DNA of 64,000 nucleotides from Diadema setosum. Its lineage: Eukaryota; Echinodermata; Echinoidea; Diadematoida; Diadematidae. Each line of letters begins with the position of its first letter. Positions within the stretch are counted from its first letter, which is position 1. The notes below the pieces were generated by a model, which made no database searches, had not been told where the DNA came from, and was given only the letters and a program-made list of their open reading frames with translations. The stretch spans positions 24,392,699-24,456,698 of the forward strand of contig CM067070.1 of the NCBI GenBank assembly GCA_033980235.1, in the 5' to 3' direction. Below are positions 12,661 to 23,820 of this stretch, one piece after another. A program made the position numbers and the translations under genes.

Positions 12661-13445
12661 CAGAGGTATGGTATAGATGTGATTGAAATGCAGATTTAGG
12701 TTTAACTTTTTACGAGATAATTAGGAACCACCTATATGAAACCAATTCTAAGGGGAATTAAAAGTTCATTTGGTTAAAATCAGTTTTGAAATGGCTGAGA
12801 TATATCCAATATCAGCTATATAAAAATTACATACAAAGGGGTCCTAGTAAAAGGTGGGTCCCACCTTTTAATTTAACCTCTTTAATTTTGGATATCTCAG
12901 CCATTTCAAAACTGATTTTCTTCAAATAAACTTTCAATTCCTCATAGAATTTGTTTGAATTCTGTCTTTAAAGGGAATGTATAGTTTTGGTTGAGACCTA
13001 ACTTCAGGTTTCTAACATTTTTGGTGAGATAATGAGAAACTTCTTGAAATGTGAAAGAGCATATAATTCTATGAGGAATTCAATGTTTATTTGATGAAAA
13101 CTGGTTTTGAAATGGCTGAGATATCCAATAATGGGCGATTCTATAAAGTGTGGGACCCACACTTTATTACGATCACTTTGTTTTACTTTGTTTTTGGATG
13201 TTTCAGTCATTGATGAATACCAAACCCGATTTTCATCAAATAAATTTGAATGCCTCTTAAAATGGTATTTTCTGTACTATATAATAAGTGTTTTCTTGGT
13301 ATCTCGCAAAAAGTTAAAAACCCAACTCTCATCTCCACCAATACTGTACCATCCCTTTAACATTTGTATAGGTGGTTCCTAATTTTCTCATAAAAAGTAA
13401 ATTGTATATCTGTATCCACTTCTCAACTAAAACTGTTCCATCCCT
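12661..13445. mobile_element. Palindromic TTAA element, family A (copy 4), split by copy 5
   Basis: The left part 12661-12967 ends abruptly after CCTCATAGAATT; the expected right end (GGTGGTTCCTAATT to CTGTTCCATCCCT) resumes at 13361 and ends at 13445. The 385-bp copy 5 with its TTAA duplication accounts for the gap. Confidence 0.8.
12972..13356. mobile_element. Palindromic TTAA element, family A (copy 5), inserted in copy 4
   Basis: A 385-bp foldback with TTAA at 12968-12971 and 13357-13360. Arms meet at AAAGTGTGGGACCCACACTTT. Same family inside same family, showing at least two rounds of activity. Confidence 0.88.
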
Positions 13446-13449
13446 TCAA

Positions 13450-14156
13450 TGCATTAACAGGTATTTTTTAAATAATTTGGAGAGGAGAAAAACATTTCTT
13501 ACATCAATAGTGTTAATCAGCTATTTCATAAAGTTAATGATGTTTGAGAATGTTGTGGAGTGCAATCTGATCTGCAGACAGATTGGAGAAAATAGAGTGA
13601 AAGGTGTAGAAAAAAACAAATTGCAGTGTGAGTGGAGAATGGCTCATTTGTAATGTTGGGCAATAGCAGCCAGCAGTTGTGTGGTTGTCGTACACCTGAA
13701 ATGATCAACAAAGAAAACAAATTTAAGAGCAATATTTCCTTATTTCTCAGTTTACAGTAGTGAGCGGAGTAGAAGACTTCAGGAAAAGTGTGTCATAAAT
13801 ATTCAAGTTCAAGGAATGAGGTACTGGTACTGGACTGTGCTTGTGAAGGAAATTACACTCTGATTCACTGAATGGCTGCGTATAGTTCTTGGAAAATCTC
13901 TATTCTGTCGCGCTGAATGAGAACTTTGAATGCCTTGTTTTGTGCTTGACGTAGTCTTGCCTCTATGACGACGGATATGTCTGTGATACGTTGTGTACAC
14001 TGTACGATATTTGGATGTAGAGGGGGAAGCTGTCGAGAAGCTATCAAACAGGATGTGAGTAGAAATCCAGGTGAGGAGATCGTTATTACCAAAGTTTGGT
14101 TAGCTTCAATGAGTTGCAGTCAGTCAGAGTGAGTACCAGAGCATTCATGAAACAAA
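13450..14156. other. non-coding stretch
   Basis: No exon or repeat recognised; short open frames only. Confidence 0.45.
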
Positions 14157-14556
14157 AGGCCCGTTCACAAACAACGAAAATCGAAATTTCAGTCACGATC
14201 CAAATTTCAATTTTTTTTTTCGACCGTTCACACACAGGGAAAAATCGCACTTCGCAGCAAGGAAAGAACGATCAGTGGCCAAACTGCGCATGCGCGAATC
14301 TTGCATGACCGAAGACTGACCCCGCAGTCCCAATAGATTTTCGCACGTGCTACGAACGCTCTCACACACACGACGCTTGGCAAAATAATCGCGATTATTC
14401 TGAAAAATCGCACTAATAGTGCGAGTTGGATCGCAATAAGGATCGCGGTAATTAGTGAGATTTTTCTGTCCACACTGGAAAAAATTTCGAAATTTCGATC
14501 GCGATAAGAAAATCGATTTTTAAATCGCACTTTTTCCCTTGTGTGTGAACGGGCCT
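14157..14556. mobile_element. 400-bp palindromic MITE with AGGCCCGTTCACA ends
   Basis: AGGCCCGTTCACA at 14157 and TGTGAACGGGCCT at 14544-14556 are exact complements; arms are rich in AAAATCG/CGATTTT. No clear target duplication. The 100-residue open frame on its minus strand is an artefact. The end sequence resembles hAT-type MITEs, by general appearance only. Confidence 0.75.
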
Positions 14557-14816
14557 ATTGTCCTACTTCAAGGAAAACTTTTGTATCTCACCACTACTGC
14601 TGAAGGGTACGTGGTGACCGAGCCGAAATTTGATGCATGGTGTTTTGATGTCAAAGTGAATTGCTGAATGCATTGGCTGGCCGGCCTATAGAATCACAGC
14701 TGCAATACGACCCTCACTCACACCAACAGAAAATAGCACCTGTGGATGAATGCTGTCGGAATTTCTGACTACTGGAAAATGCAAGCTGCATCCTTTCAAG
14801 ATATAAAAAGTAACAT

Positions 14817-15179
14817 GAGGCCCGGTCAGACTGGCGAGGGATCGGGAGATTTGGGATCGTGATCTTTAAAATCTCAAAGTTTTGCCAGGGTGACTGCTAA
14901 CTTCGGCATATTTTCCCCGCATAAATTCCTGTGAAACTTCCCACATCAACTAGGGATATTTCCCCCACCCCCACCAAACTTCCCAATCTTTTGCCACAGT
15001 GTGGCCGCTAGAAAATCAAACTGCGCGATCATTGTCACATGACTAGTTCATGCACTAATGACCAAAATATCTCATTACAAAGATCGAGAAGTTAGGCTGC
15101 CATTGTGATTGGACAAGAAAAAAATCACAAAAACTTCACGATCTTAAACTTCTTGATCTTTGCCAGTCTGACTGCGCCT
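14817..15179. mobile_element. Palindromic MITE, GGTCAGACTGGC family (copy 1)
   Basis: GGTCAGACTGGC near the left end and GCCAGTCTGACTGC near the right end are inverted; internal arms carry GATCTTTAAAATCTC and GATCTTAAACTTC. A related copy is at 35878-36326. Confidence 0.75.
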
Positions 15180-16422
15180 ATGGAAATATATGGTGTGGAG
15201 TTGTACTGAGATTAAATTCCATGTACAGCAAAATCACATGAGTGGTATTATGGAAACAGTATTACTTGTATTCAGTCTAATGGAAAAATGCAAGAAAGAT
15301 TTGTCATCTTTCAAAGATGTGTATGTTTCCCCCAGAACATTTAACCCATTACGTACGGGAACTTGGTGGCCTGTGTATATATGGGCATTTCAGAATTCAG
15401 TATTGAACAGGATAACATCATGCATCCTACAGAGATGTGGTACAGTTTAGAGTAAGATATGAAGTGATGATAAATTAAAATAAAAAAATAAAAAGATCAA
15501 CTTATCGCAAAAATAAAAGCAAAGCAGCATATCTACATGTATGTGCTATTTAAAAAAAAAAACAGGAGAAATTTTGAACAAGTAGTATAATGTACATAAG
15601 AAGTTTACATTACTTGAAAAATGGCTTCAAGAGATAAACAGAGATCGAGCATCAAATCACTCCCAAGACGCCCAGAAGAGAAACCACCTGATTCCACTTA
15701 AGACAACAGAAAAGAAACATGTGTGCAAGAGTAGCTGAAAAAATAATCATAAATGGCAATTTATCATACCAATTGTTTATGGAACCAAGCGGATGTCGCG
15801 AGACGCCCCAGGGAGTTTCACAGGTTGACACCTGTGGCATTTCGTTACATTATGCAAATAATAATATCTCTTCTGCACGTATTTGTCTATTTGATTTAAG
15901 GAGATAACTGCAGAGAGCTCACAGCAATGACATACTTCTATATCACAGGTCAAATCTCCATTCGAGTTGTTGGTACTCTGGTTGTATAAAACCTACAAAC
16001 ACTGATTCAATGCTTCCCTCGCATTGTGGTCATGCATAGCAAAACCATTTGTTCAATCATTCAATTTCAGTCAGTGTATCACGAAAACCTCACTTGCTTG
16101 CCCAACCATCTTGACCAAAAATACCTGTAAGGAGAATCCTGCAACTGTACATCAAATCAAGACAACATTTATGTCATTTACACCATTTTTTGTTTGAAAT
16201 TATACATATATTTCGGTTCCATTCCCCTGTAAATCTGAATTGTGTAAAGTAATTGTTGTGCAGTGAAAAGCTCATTTATAAAACATTCTGCGTGACGTCT
16301 ATGTTAATATTTCAAACTTGTCAATCTGTAGACCATTTCTGAAATTTATTGATGGATGTTTCTTTTTGAACAGCCTTGTGTTATTGTAGTAACGAAGCAT
16401 TTCATTCTCCTGCTCCCTCCCA
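15180..16422. other. non-coding stretch
   Basis: No gene seen. A-rich around 15470-15565; otherwise unremarkable AT-rich sequence. Confidence 0.45.
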
Positions 16423-16426
16423 TTAA

Positions 16427-16810
16427 AGGGATTGTATAGTTTTGGTTGAGACCTAATTTCATGTTTCAAACATTTTTTGGTGAGATAATGAGAAACCTCT
16501 TATGAAATATGAAAGAGAATGTAATTCTATGAGGAATTCAACGTTTATTTGATAAAAATTGGTTTTGAAATGGCTGAGATATCCAAAAAAGAGCGATTCT
16601 AATAAAGTGTGGGACCCACACTTTTTATTACAATCGCTTTGTTTTACTTTGTTTTTGGATGTTTCAGTCATTCCAAACCCGATTTTCATCAAATTAACTT
16701 TGAATTCCTCTTAAAATGGTATGCTCTGTACTACATCATAAGTATTTTCTTGGTATCTCGCAAAAAGTTTAAAGCTCAATTCTCATCTCCACCAATACTG
16801 TACCATCCCT
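16427..16810. mobile_element. Palindromic TTAA element, family A (copy 6)
   Basis: A 384-bp foldback with intact TTAA on both sides (16423-16426, 16811-16814). Confidence 0.88.
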
Positions 16811-16886
16811 TTAAGCTTCATAGGCAGGAATTTGCTCCGTGTATTGCTAAGTTGGGCAAGTCTCCGACAAGCTTTGTGGTTGTTCA

Positions 16887-16980
16887 CCTATTGAGGACAG
16901 GCTGACTTTGCTACAACCCGCATTTCCCATCATAGACACAATACTGCCGAGTATACTCTGGACTCGATCGTCCTCAAGGG
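16887..16980. mobile_element. 85-bp mini-element family C (copy 1, degraded)
   Basis: ATTGAGGACAGG at the left and ATCGTCCTCAAGGG at the right, with GCATTTCCCAT and GAGTATACTC in the middle, as in the intact copies. The TTAA flanks are no longer recognisable. Confidence 0.65.
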
Positions 16981-18511
16981 TGAAGGGAGTAAAATTTGAA
17001 TACTTTACAGAATAGGTCTATCCGTTGATTGAAAGCTTGCATGAGACTTTCCTCATGGCCTGTCAGACATGATGTTTAATATCCACAGATGAAGAAGTAT
17101 ATATTGTATTCCAAGCATTTGTCAAAGATTTTTCAAGGAACAGTCAAGTTCAATAGTCTCATTACCCAGATACTCATTGGAATAATACCATAAATTCATC
17201 ATTGAGAAGGAAGCACACTTGTTAGGTCAGCACATTTCTGTATAACCTCAGTGTCAATATTTCCAACTACATGTAGTCTGGCAAAAGCATTCGCTGAAAG
17301 AAAGCATGATTGTATTTATGAAAAATAGTTGGTTTCAGATATTATGGGGAAATGGTGTGCCGTTTCTGCAGAAAAATTCCATTACATGACAGAGTGCTAA
17401 AGGGGCTCCCAGATAGAAATGCCATCCATCCAAGAGCATGCATGATTTAAACGTCATTTATATCCTAAATATCAGGCTTGAAAGGTAATTACCCACATTA
17501 AGTGGGAGAGATAATTCTCATTTAGGCTGTTTCCTATTCCCCGGCAAAGAGGGAGTCTGGTGTTTTCTCCTGAACCCCTCCACAATTATGCCGAGTTCAT
17601 GACCAGCCATAAACTGATGTGTGGTGGTAAAAACTGTGTGTGTGTGTGTAGACCCTTTATTTTTGTGAACGTTTTCCAGCCAGTGGGTTGTGATTTGCTC
17701 ATGATTTGTTCTTGAAAATGTCTTGAAAGCCTTGTCATAAATATGCGCTCAACCTCCCAGGATGTGCAAAATGCACACAAAGTCGTGAAACCCAAAACAA
17801 ATCCTGACAGTTTGGAGAATGCCTCGCATATATGTTTTACGACTTATTCCGATCAGTTATGGCATATCAGCAAGCTGTTAGAATACTTTTTGAGGTATTC
17901 TTCAGAACGTTTTGTGCATGTTTGGGGGCAAATGTGCACCTTGTGACGTCTGACGTCTATAGGGTACATGGCCAACATCTTTGACTTCACTTGACTTCAT
18001 TTCATTGTTCAGTTACTATTCATTCATTTGATTTTGTACAAATGAAAATAGTAACAAACATTTACACACCAAAAAATTATATAGTAACAATGCTAAAGAC
18101 CCAAACAGCGAATTATTTTTTTCTTGTTTTTTTTTTATAATGAAATCAAAGTCACTTGTAGAATAAACTTTAGAATGATTCTGCGCCAATATCATAATTG
18201 ATAATACACAATGTCGTTATGTTTCCAGTAAAGCAAATATGCAGTGCATCTGCATACAGATCAAAATATGGGTTCATTCTAGACAACAGGTTTTACCATC
18301 ATGTGACAGGATGGGGTATGTTGAGGCGCCCTCAGAGACAGAGCAGTAGATAATTTACAGACATCAAGGCGGCCGTGCCTCTTGTGCCCTCTGTCTAGAA
18401 TTCTGCTCAAATATTTACATCCCTATCTCAAAATTTCAAAACAACTTCCTCTTTTGAGGGTAACTTAACTTTTGTTTTCCCCCCTTGAAGGTACAATCTA
18501 GGCAGCTACTT
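16981..18511. other. non-coding stretch with a denser block at about 17480-17950
   Basis: No exon recognised. The block around 17480-17950 is repeat-free, of mixed composition, and contains a short GT run (17637-17650). It could be a conserved element but I cannot test this by eye. Confidence 0.35.
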
Positions 18512-18515
18512 TTAA

Positions 18516-18600
18516 CCCGTTGAGGACAAGTCCCAAGAATACTCAGGCAGGTGTCTTCGGGAAATACGTGTTGTAGAAAATCAAACCATCCTCAACAGGT
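18516..18600. mobile_element. 85-bp mini-element family C (copy 2)
   Basis: CCCGTTGAGGAC to ATCCTCAACAGGT, flanked by TTAA at 18512-18515 and 18601-18604. Confidence 0.85.
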
Positions 18601-18650
18601 TTAAAAGACAAGCTAAGGATTGGCTCAGTAGTAGGGGTGATGGGATTTAA

Positions 18651-19007
18651 AGAGGATGGTTAGTAACTGATCAGTGGGAATCAGTGGGAATGCTGGAGGA
18701 TGATTGTTCAAATCCTTGTGGGATTCATTTAAGAGTACATTATATATCTACTGTTGTGTGAAAATTATTTGCTTCAGAATGGTCTCAAATTCAAGTAATG
18801 TGCAGTTTAGTGTTTCCAGGTTAGCGTGCCTGGTCAGTGACGGGGCATTAATCTGCACATTACTTGAATATGAGACCGTTCTGAAGCAAATAATTTTCAC
18901 CCAACAGTAGATATATAATGTACTCTTAAATGAATCCCACAAGGATTGGAACAATCATCTCCCAGCATTCCCACTGATTCCCACTGATCGGTTACTAGCC
19001 ATCCCCT
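18651..19007. mobile_element. 357-bp near-perfect palindromic TTAA element
   Basis: AGAGGATGGTTAGTAACTGATC at the left is mirrored at the right; arms are about 155 bp each and match closely, with a loop around 18810-18850. TTAA lies at 18647-18650 and 19008-19011. Mirror-image open frames on the two strands show the symmetry and are not genes. Confidence 0.88.
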
Positions 19008-19017
19008 TTAAAAACAT

Positions 19018-19483
19018 GTACTGTAAAACATGATATCGTCGCTGGGGTGACAAGACCTTGTATCTGCAATTTTGGTGAAAATGACCTTTTTTGATTAATG
19101 GTCCAATTATAGTTTAAGTGATGTCCTGTCTAGATCTCAACTGTCTTACTCCAAAAGTGAAGCCACCACGGCATGTCAAAGGAAAGGTCCTCCCATTCGC
19201 CACAATGCTTTGGCCGCCAGGTTTTTTGACTCTCCTGAACATTTGACATTGTGTAGATACGAGGTCTTGTCGCCCCAGTGACGATATATTTGCGGCACAA
19301 AATTTTCGCAAATTGGAGCCAACAGCCTTTTAATAGTGCCATGAAATTTTTGCGAATTGCCACAGGCGTTCAATGCATATAGTGTTGACAAGAATTTTCG
19401 TGTGCATTTTAATTTTGCGAATCTTGGCGCTCGCGAAATTCGCGAAATTAAAATGCACGCGAACATTCCTCTTTTACAGTACA
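19018..19483. mobile_element. TACTGTAAAAC/CGCGAA MITE (copy 1), split by a nested MITE
   Basis: About 215 bp once the insert at 19037-19283 is removed. Ends TACTGTAAAAC and TTTTACAGTA; interior has TTTTCGCAAATT and CGCGAAATTCGCGAAATT. Copy 2 at 19855-20066 is uninterrupted and shows the original join. Confidence 0.85.
19037..19283. mobile_element. 247-bp MITE with CTGGGGTGACAAGACC ends, nested (copy 1)
   Basis: The left end CGTCGCTGGGGTGACAAGAC and right end GTCTTGTCGCCCCAGTGACG are inverted repeats of about 35 bp. ATAT flanks both sides (19033-19036, 19284-19287). Comparison with the unbroken copy of its host suggests ATAT was duplicated on insertion. A second copy is at 47233-47497. Confidence 0.85.
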
Positions 19484-19854
19484 TGTTCATAAACTTCTTA
19501 CCTGTGCCTGTTATAGTGTACAGTTTGTACCTCTTTTTTTATTCTTTCTATTCAGTGTACATCTACGTCATTATACTTCAAAGTGCAACACCAGTTTGTA
19601 CAATGTACTTGTCCTTTATTTAAAGTACAACCCAAGCATGTAAACATGTAAACATAAATTATCACATTATACATGTACAATGTAGACACACAAATGCTGA
19701 TAAATGAACCCTCATTCCATCCCTACCAACCTCCCCCCCCCAAAAAAAAAGTTAATTTTAAAAGTTGTTGTTTTTTTTTTTAATTACTGTTGAACCAAAA
19801 AATGACACCCAGGAATAATTGACAAAGCTTCCTAAGCCCTTTGTGGGTTTGGCC

Positions 19855-20066
19855 ATACTGTAAAACATGATATATTCGTGGCATAAATTTTTCGCGAATT
19901 GGCGGCGACGGCCTTTTTTGTGGCATGAAATTTTCGCGAACTGCCACTGGCATTCAATGCATACATTGTAGACAAGAACTTTCGTGTGCATTTTAATTTC
20001 GCGAATCGTGGCGCTCGCGATATTCGCGAAATTAAAATGCACACGAACATTCCTCGTTTTACAGTA
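19855..20066. mobile_element. TACTGTAAAAC/CGCGAA MITE (copy 2), intact
   Basis: A 212-bp element with TACTGTAAAAC at the left and TTTTACAGTA at the right. The stretch AACATGATATATTCGTGGC is the empty counterpart of the site filled in copy 1. Confidence 0.85.
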
Positions 20067-22973
20067 CTTTGCAGACTAAAATGTAAATTTTGGACTTGCC
20101 ATTTTTTTTTAACTTGCATTCTTTGCAAATTGTTCATGTTCTCCTTGCAGTCAGTGCTTAATAAGGAACTCACTTTATGTCTGAAAAAAACAGAAAACAA
20201 AAACAAAAACTGAAAATTTGGGATGTTAAAGTTCCTGTTTACAATTGGGAGCAGTGATTTAAAAAAAAATATTCAAGATATCACATTTGATGCGTATTAT
20301 GTGTAGGTCTTGTATCACAAAACACTCTACAGTATAAATTTTTTGCAATGAAACCTAAAATAAAAGGAGATATCAGATTTTTTCTCAAAACTGTAGACGG
20401 TTTAGTCTGGAAACATTTTTATTATAATTATTGTTCACATTTTGTGTATTGAGCAATATTTATCATCAATTATACGGATTCATTTTTTTACAGTGGTTGT
20501 TTCTATCCCTAACTGACATTTTAGAACTATTCTGAAGCACTAATGTTGGGATTTTGTTTCATCTGCAAATGGTAAATGATGCCTGTAAGCATCTTTTTCA
20601 TAGCAATACCCTGTGTGCTATCAAAGGGAGGATCGACCCAGGTGTATTATGTTTTCTTTGCATGAAAAGAGAAAAATGACAGAAGAAAATCAAGTGAAAA
20701 TTCTGAAAAAAAAAATCAGACATGAAATCAGGCATGAAAAGAGAAAAATCACAGAAGTAAATCAAGTGAAAAATCTGAAGAAAAAAAATCAGACAGATAA
20801 AACAAGTTTTAAATTGTAACAAAACTCTAGAAAGTTGACAAATTGGCAACTTGTGTGATGCAAGTTTGGATCACTCCCCTTTCATTTTGTACACAAAATA
20901 TCATGAATTTTCATTGTTCTTGTATGTATGGGCATGGACAGAACTACAGTACAGTATCATGTTATGTTTTGTCCCTAGGCATTTGGATTATACAGGCTTT
21001 GAGCATTTTTTAACTTCATGGCAAGACAAGAAGGAGGTTGAGTGATTAATGAATGTCACCTATAGGTCATTTCAAGGTTGGATTATCAGAGAGGGTTTTT
21101 TGTTTTTGTTTTTGTTTTTGGTGTTTTTTTTTTTGCCAATCAGCAGGGACTCCAGAGAGCATCAAGGTTATTTCGGGGAGAATGCTGGCTTTTGTTGTTG
21201 TGCTTTGCTTTGTTTCAATTTGCCTTATGGTTGTTTGTTGTTGTTGGTATCCCTTTGTGTCCTTTCTTCTTGGGGTTAGTTCTGAGTAAAATGTTCATTA
21301 ATCTCCAGAGTGAAATCCAATCAAAGCAATTCAGCGTAAAAGCATTGGCCTATCATCAACAGTTAATGGACCTCACATCAGGACTTCGTGACAAAAACTT
21401 GAAATTTAGCGATGCTGCTGCTGAAAGTACCTGCACATGTACTTTGCAAATAGGGTAGGCTGCTAGCTTTGCGGGTTCTGTTGATACTTGTAATTTCCTT
21501 AAAATATGGCCCGCAGGTGGAGTTCAGACATTTGCGCAATATGTAGTAACAACTGACATCGAGAAATTACATTCTTCAAACTCTTTTAATAGATCAGAAG
21601 ACCAACAGTCTCCTTGCCTTATAGTTTGTTTTTCTCACGCTCCCTACTTTTTTTTTTCTTGTTAACCCTTTAAAACCACCATACATGTAGATGCTGCCTG
21701 TTCCCAAATGATAGCCCTGGACTGATGTTGCACAAAAGCGCATACATACATTGTACATGTGCTTTTGTAGTCAAGGGCCATTATTTAAATGAATAGCAGC
21801 CCGTAGCTGCCTCAAGTCGCAAGCAGTTGATCTGCTTGAAGTACGTAAGTTGCTGTCAATCTATGCAAATCGAATTCCTTTAGAAGGATTCCTTCACCAA
21901 GTTGTCAGCCCTCATTCACCACCCATGCGCCTGACACGCAGGTCACATGGAATGCACTTAAGACGAACGTAAGTAGCACGGGTCCAGCACTCCCAGCAGC
22001 ATGTAGGACGCACATGAAAATCGCCCAAAGCCTTGTCTGCCCGCAAAAATTGTCCTGCGTGCAGGAAAATCTCCACACGTAACAAGCCCGCATAGCTTGC
22101 CCAGAAAGGTGACAGGGTCTAAACTTGACTGCGGGTAAATGGGACTTGCGTGCGCAACTCCAGGTAACTATGGGTGAGATTCATACTAGGTACTGTCATA
22201 TGCGGGTTATCTGCGGGGACCTTTCCTCTGCTCTTTTCCAAGGTTGTTTCGAATAACCATCACTCTGTGAATACTCAAAAGAGCTAACATTAGAAAATCA
22301 TTGGCTTGATTGCTCTCTGTATTCACATATATTTTTAAGGGAAATGTGTGTCCATACATTGCTAAAAACTACATTTGCGTGTACTTTGAAGTCAAATTTG
22401 TGTTCAAAGTACGATGGATGCAACTTTTTCATACATTTTACTATTCGAAAATGATATCTTCCTTTCAATGGCCATTTACTCAAAATGTGTTTTTATATGC
22501 CTTTGTTTACAAAGTTTGCTGTAACTTGAGAATACTTCAATATTTTCTTCCCATATTCGGTACACTTATGCAGAAGGACATGCATATCGAGCTTTCTGAC
22601 ATTATGGGCTTTCGTTTTTAAGTTATTCAGAGCTGAATCCTGATTGGATAATACTGGTTGCCATGCCAACAGGAGAATTTTTTTTTAACAATAGTCAATA
22701 AAAATGTTTTTTGTATTCATTGCATCTATCTAAAAACATGAACAAAAATACCAAAGTTTGCAGCAGTAGGCATTTTGGGGTTACCAATCACCTGTAGGTA
22801 TCAGGTTACCATGGTAACCATGCACAATATTGCCTTACCATGTATCCAATTGTATTGCTTACATCTCTAGCAACATGTACATGGTTTAATGGAATTTTGA
22901 TGAATTCTTCATGAAGTAAATGCAAAAAAACTGTGATTATTCTGTCATTTTATAGCGACAAGCATCACCGGCC
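20067..22973. other. non-coding stretch; FERM exons expected but not found
   Basis: No JAK exon recognised. Open frame 21078-21458 has no family match and its hydrophobic start is T-rich simple sequence; the segment from 21307 to about 21430 has balanced composition and an AG at its start, but no supported donor. A 75-bp tandem duplication of GAAAAGAGAAAAAT lies at 20663-20800. A palindrome GGTTACCATGGTAACC is at 22804-22819. Confidence 0.4.
20663..20800 (+). repeat. Tandem duplication, about 75-bp A-rich unit
   Basis: GAAAAGAGAAAAATGACAGA recurs as GAAAAGAGAAAAATCACAGA, each followed by AATCAAGTGAAAA and an A run. Confidence 0.8.
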
Positions 22974-23243
22974 CTAGTCTAGTTTCTAGCCGTTTTTATT
23001 TCGTCTTTATTTCTCTCTTGCAGCTTGTGTATGTGCAGAAGCCCACTGGCCCATACCCAGTGACTGCAACGCCCGAAAAAAACAAAACAAAAACAAAACA
23101 AAAACAAAACAAAAACAAAACAAAAACAAAACAAAAACAAAACGGTTCAGGCATTTCAATCACTAGGTATGCGCCCTTACTCAGCTTGCTGCAACTCGGA
23201 AAAATTAAGACGAAATAAAAACGTCTAGAAACTATACTACACC
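22974..23243. mobile_element. Palindromic MITE containing an AAAAC microsatellite
   Basis: CCGTTTTTATTTCGTCTT at 22990-23007 is mirrored by AAGACGAAATAAAAACG at 23207-23223, and TAGTTTCTAG by CTAGAAACTA. The interior carries about eleven AAAAC units (23085-23142). Confidence 0.75.
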
Positions 23244-23265
23244 GACCCCAGCTTGGCATGAAAAG

Positions 23266-23450
23266 TTAGGTTGCAGGCAAAAACCCTTGTTTGTCGAAGA
23301 AAAAGTCTGCGTGCGCTAAGACTACTACACGCACCACTGGCACTGGCGCCTGTAGCAGTGCTAGTGGGGCGTGTAGTAGCCTTGGCACGCGCAGACTCTT
23401 TTTCGAACAATAAGGTCTTGTCGCAACGAAAGTGGCCTGTAAAATTTTAT
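23266..23450. mobile_element. Palindromic MITE, ACTACTACACGC arms
   Basis: GTCTGCGTGCG...ACTACTACACGC is mirrored by GCGTGTAGTAG...CGCGCAGAC; arms are about 75 bp. It ends about 215 bp before the first recognised JAK exon. Confidence 0.75.
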
Positions 23451-23662
23451 TGATACCACAATTTGGAGTCACATACTACCTAGGGGTGTTCCAGAGGGTC
23501 CAAGCGACCACCCCATGCAGTCAAACCTTTTGTGCGGGCTGGGTTGAACGAAGTCATTTTTTTCTGGGTCCCTGCGCCTTGACTATTGAGCTTGTTCTGT
23601 TTTTGTTTTGATTTTAATTTGTATGTTATCCCCATCTTCTCTTTGTGGTATTCTTTCCATAG

Positions 23663-23820
23663 TTCCTGGAAATGAAGACATCACAAGAGGCCAAGTCCTT
23701 CGCGAGTCTCATCGATGGCTACTACAGACTCCTCGTTGACTACTACCATTACCTCAATGAGAAAATTGCACCGCCCTCGCTCGTCCAGTTGGTGAAAAAC
23801 CGTTGTCACGGACCAATCCC
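23663..23820 (+). CDS. JAK: JAK exon: end of FERM domain and entry to SH2
   Basis: This exon is 158 nt, starts in phase 0 after TTTCCATAG and ends in phase 2 at CC/GTAAGT. It encodes about 52 residues. The stretch EAKSFASLIDGYYRLLVDYY and the later CHGPIP match the highly conserved end of the JAK FERM domain and the start of its SH2 domain (vertebrate JAKs have SLIDGYYRL and CHGPI at the same spacing). No stop codon interrupts the frame. This is the first exon of the gene that I can recognise; upstream FERM exons must exist but are either left of the window or too diverged to see. The following intron is 1425 bp and holds a palindromic element at 24009-24292. Confidence 0.93.

Noticed and set aside
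18704..18954. Two nearly identical proteins on opposite strands
   Set aside because: They are the two arms of the palindromic element at 18651-19007.
21049..21458. Upstream JAK FERM exon in the frame ending near 21458
   Set aside because: The segment after 21307 looks protein-like but does not match FERM sequence and has no convincing donor.
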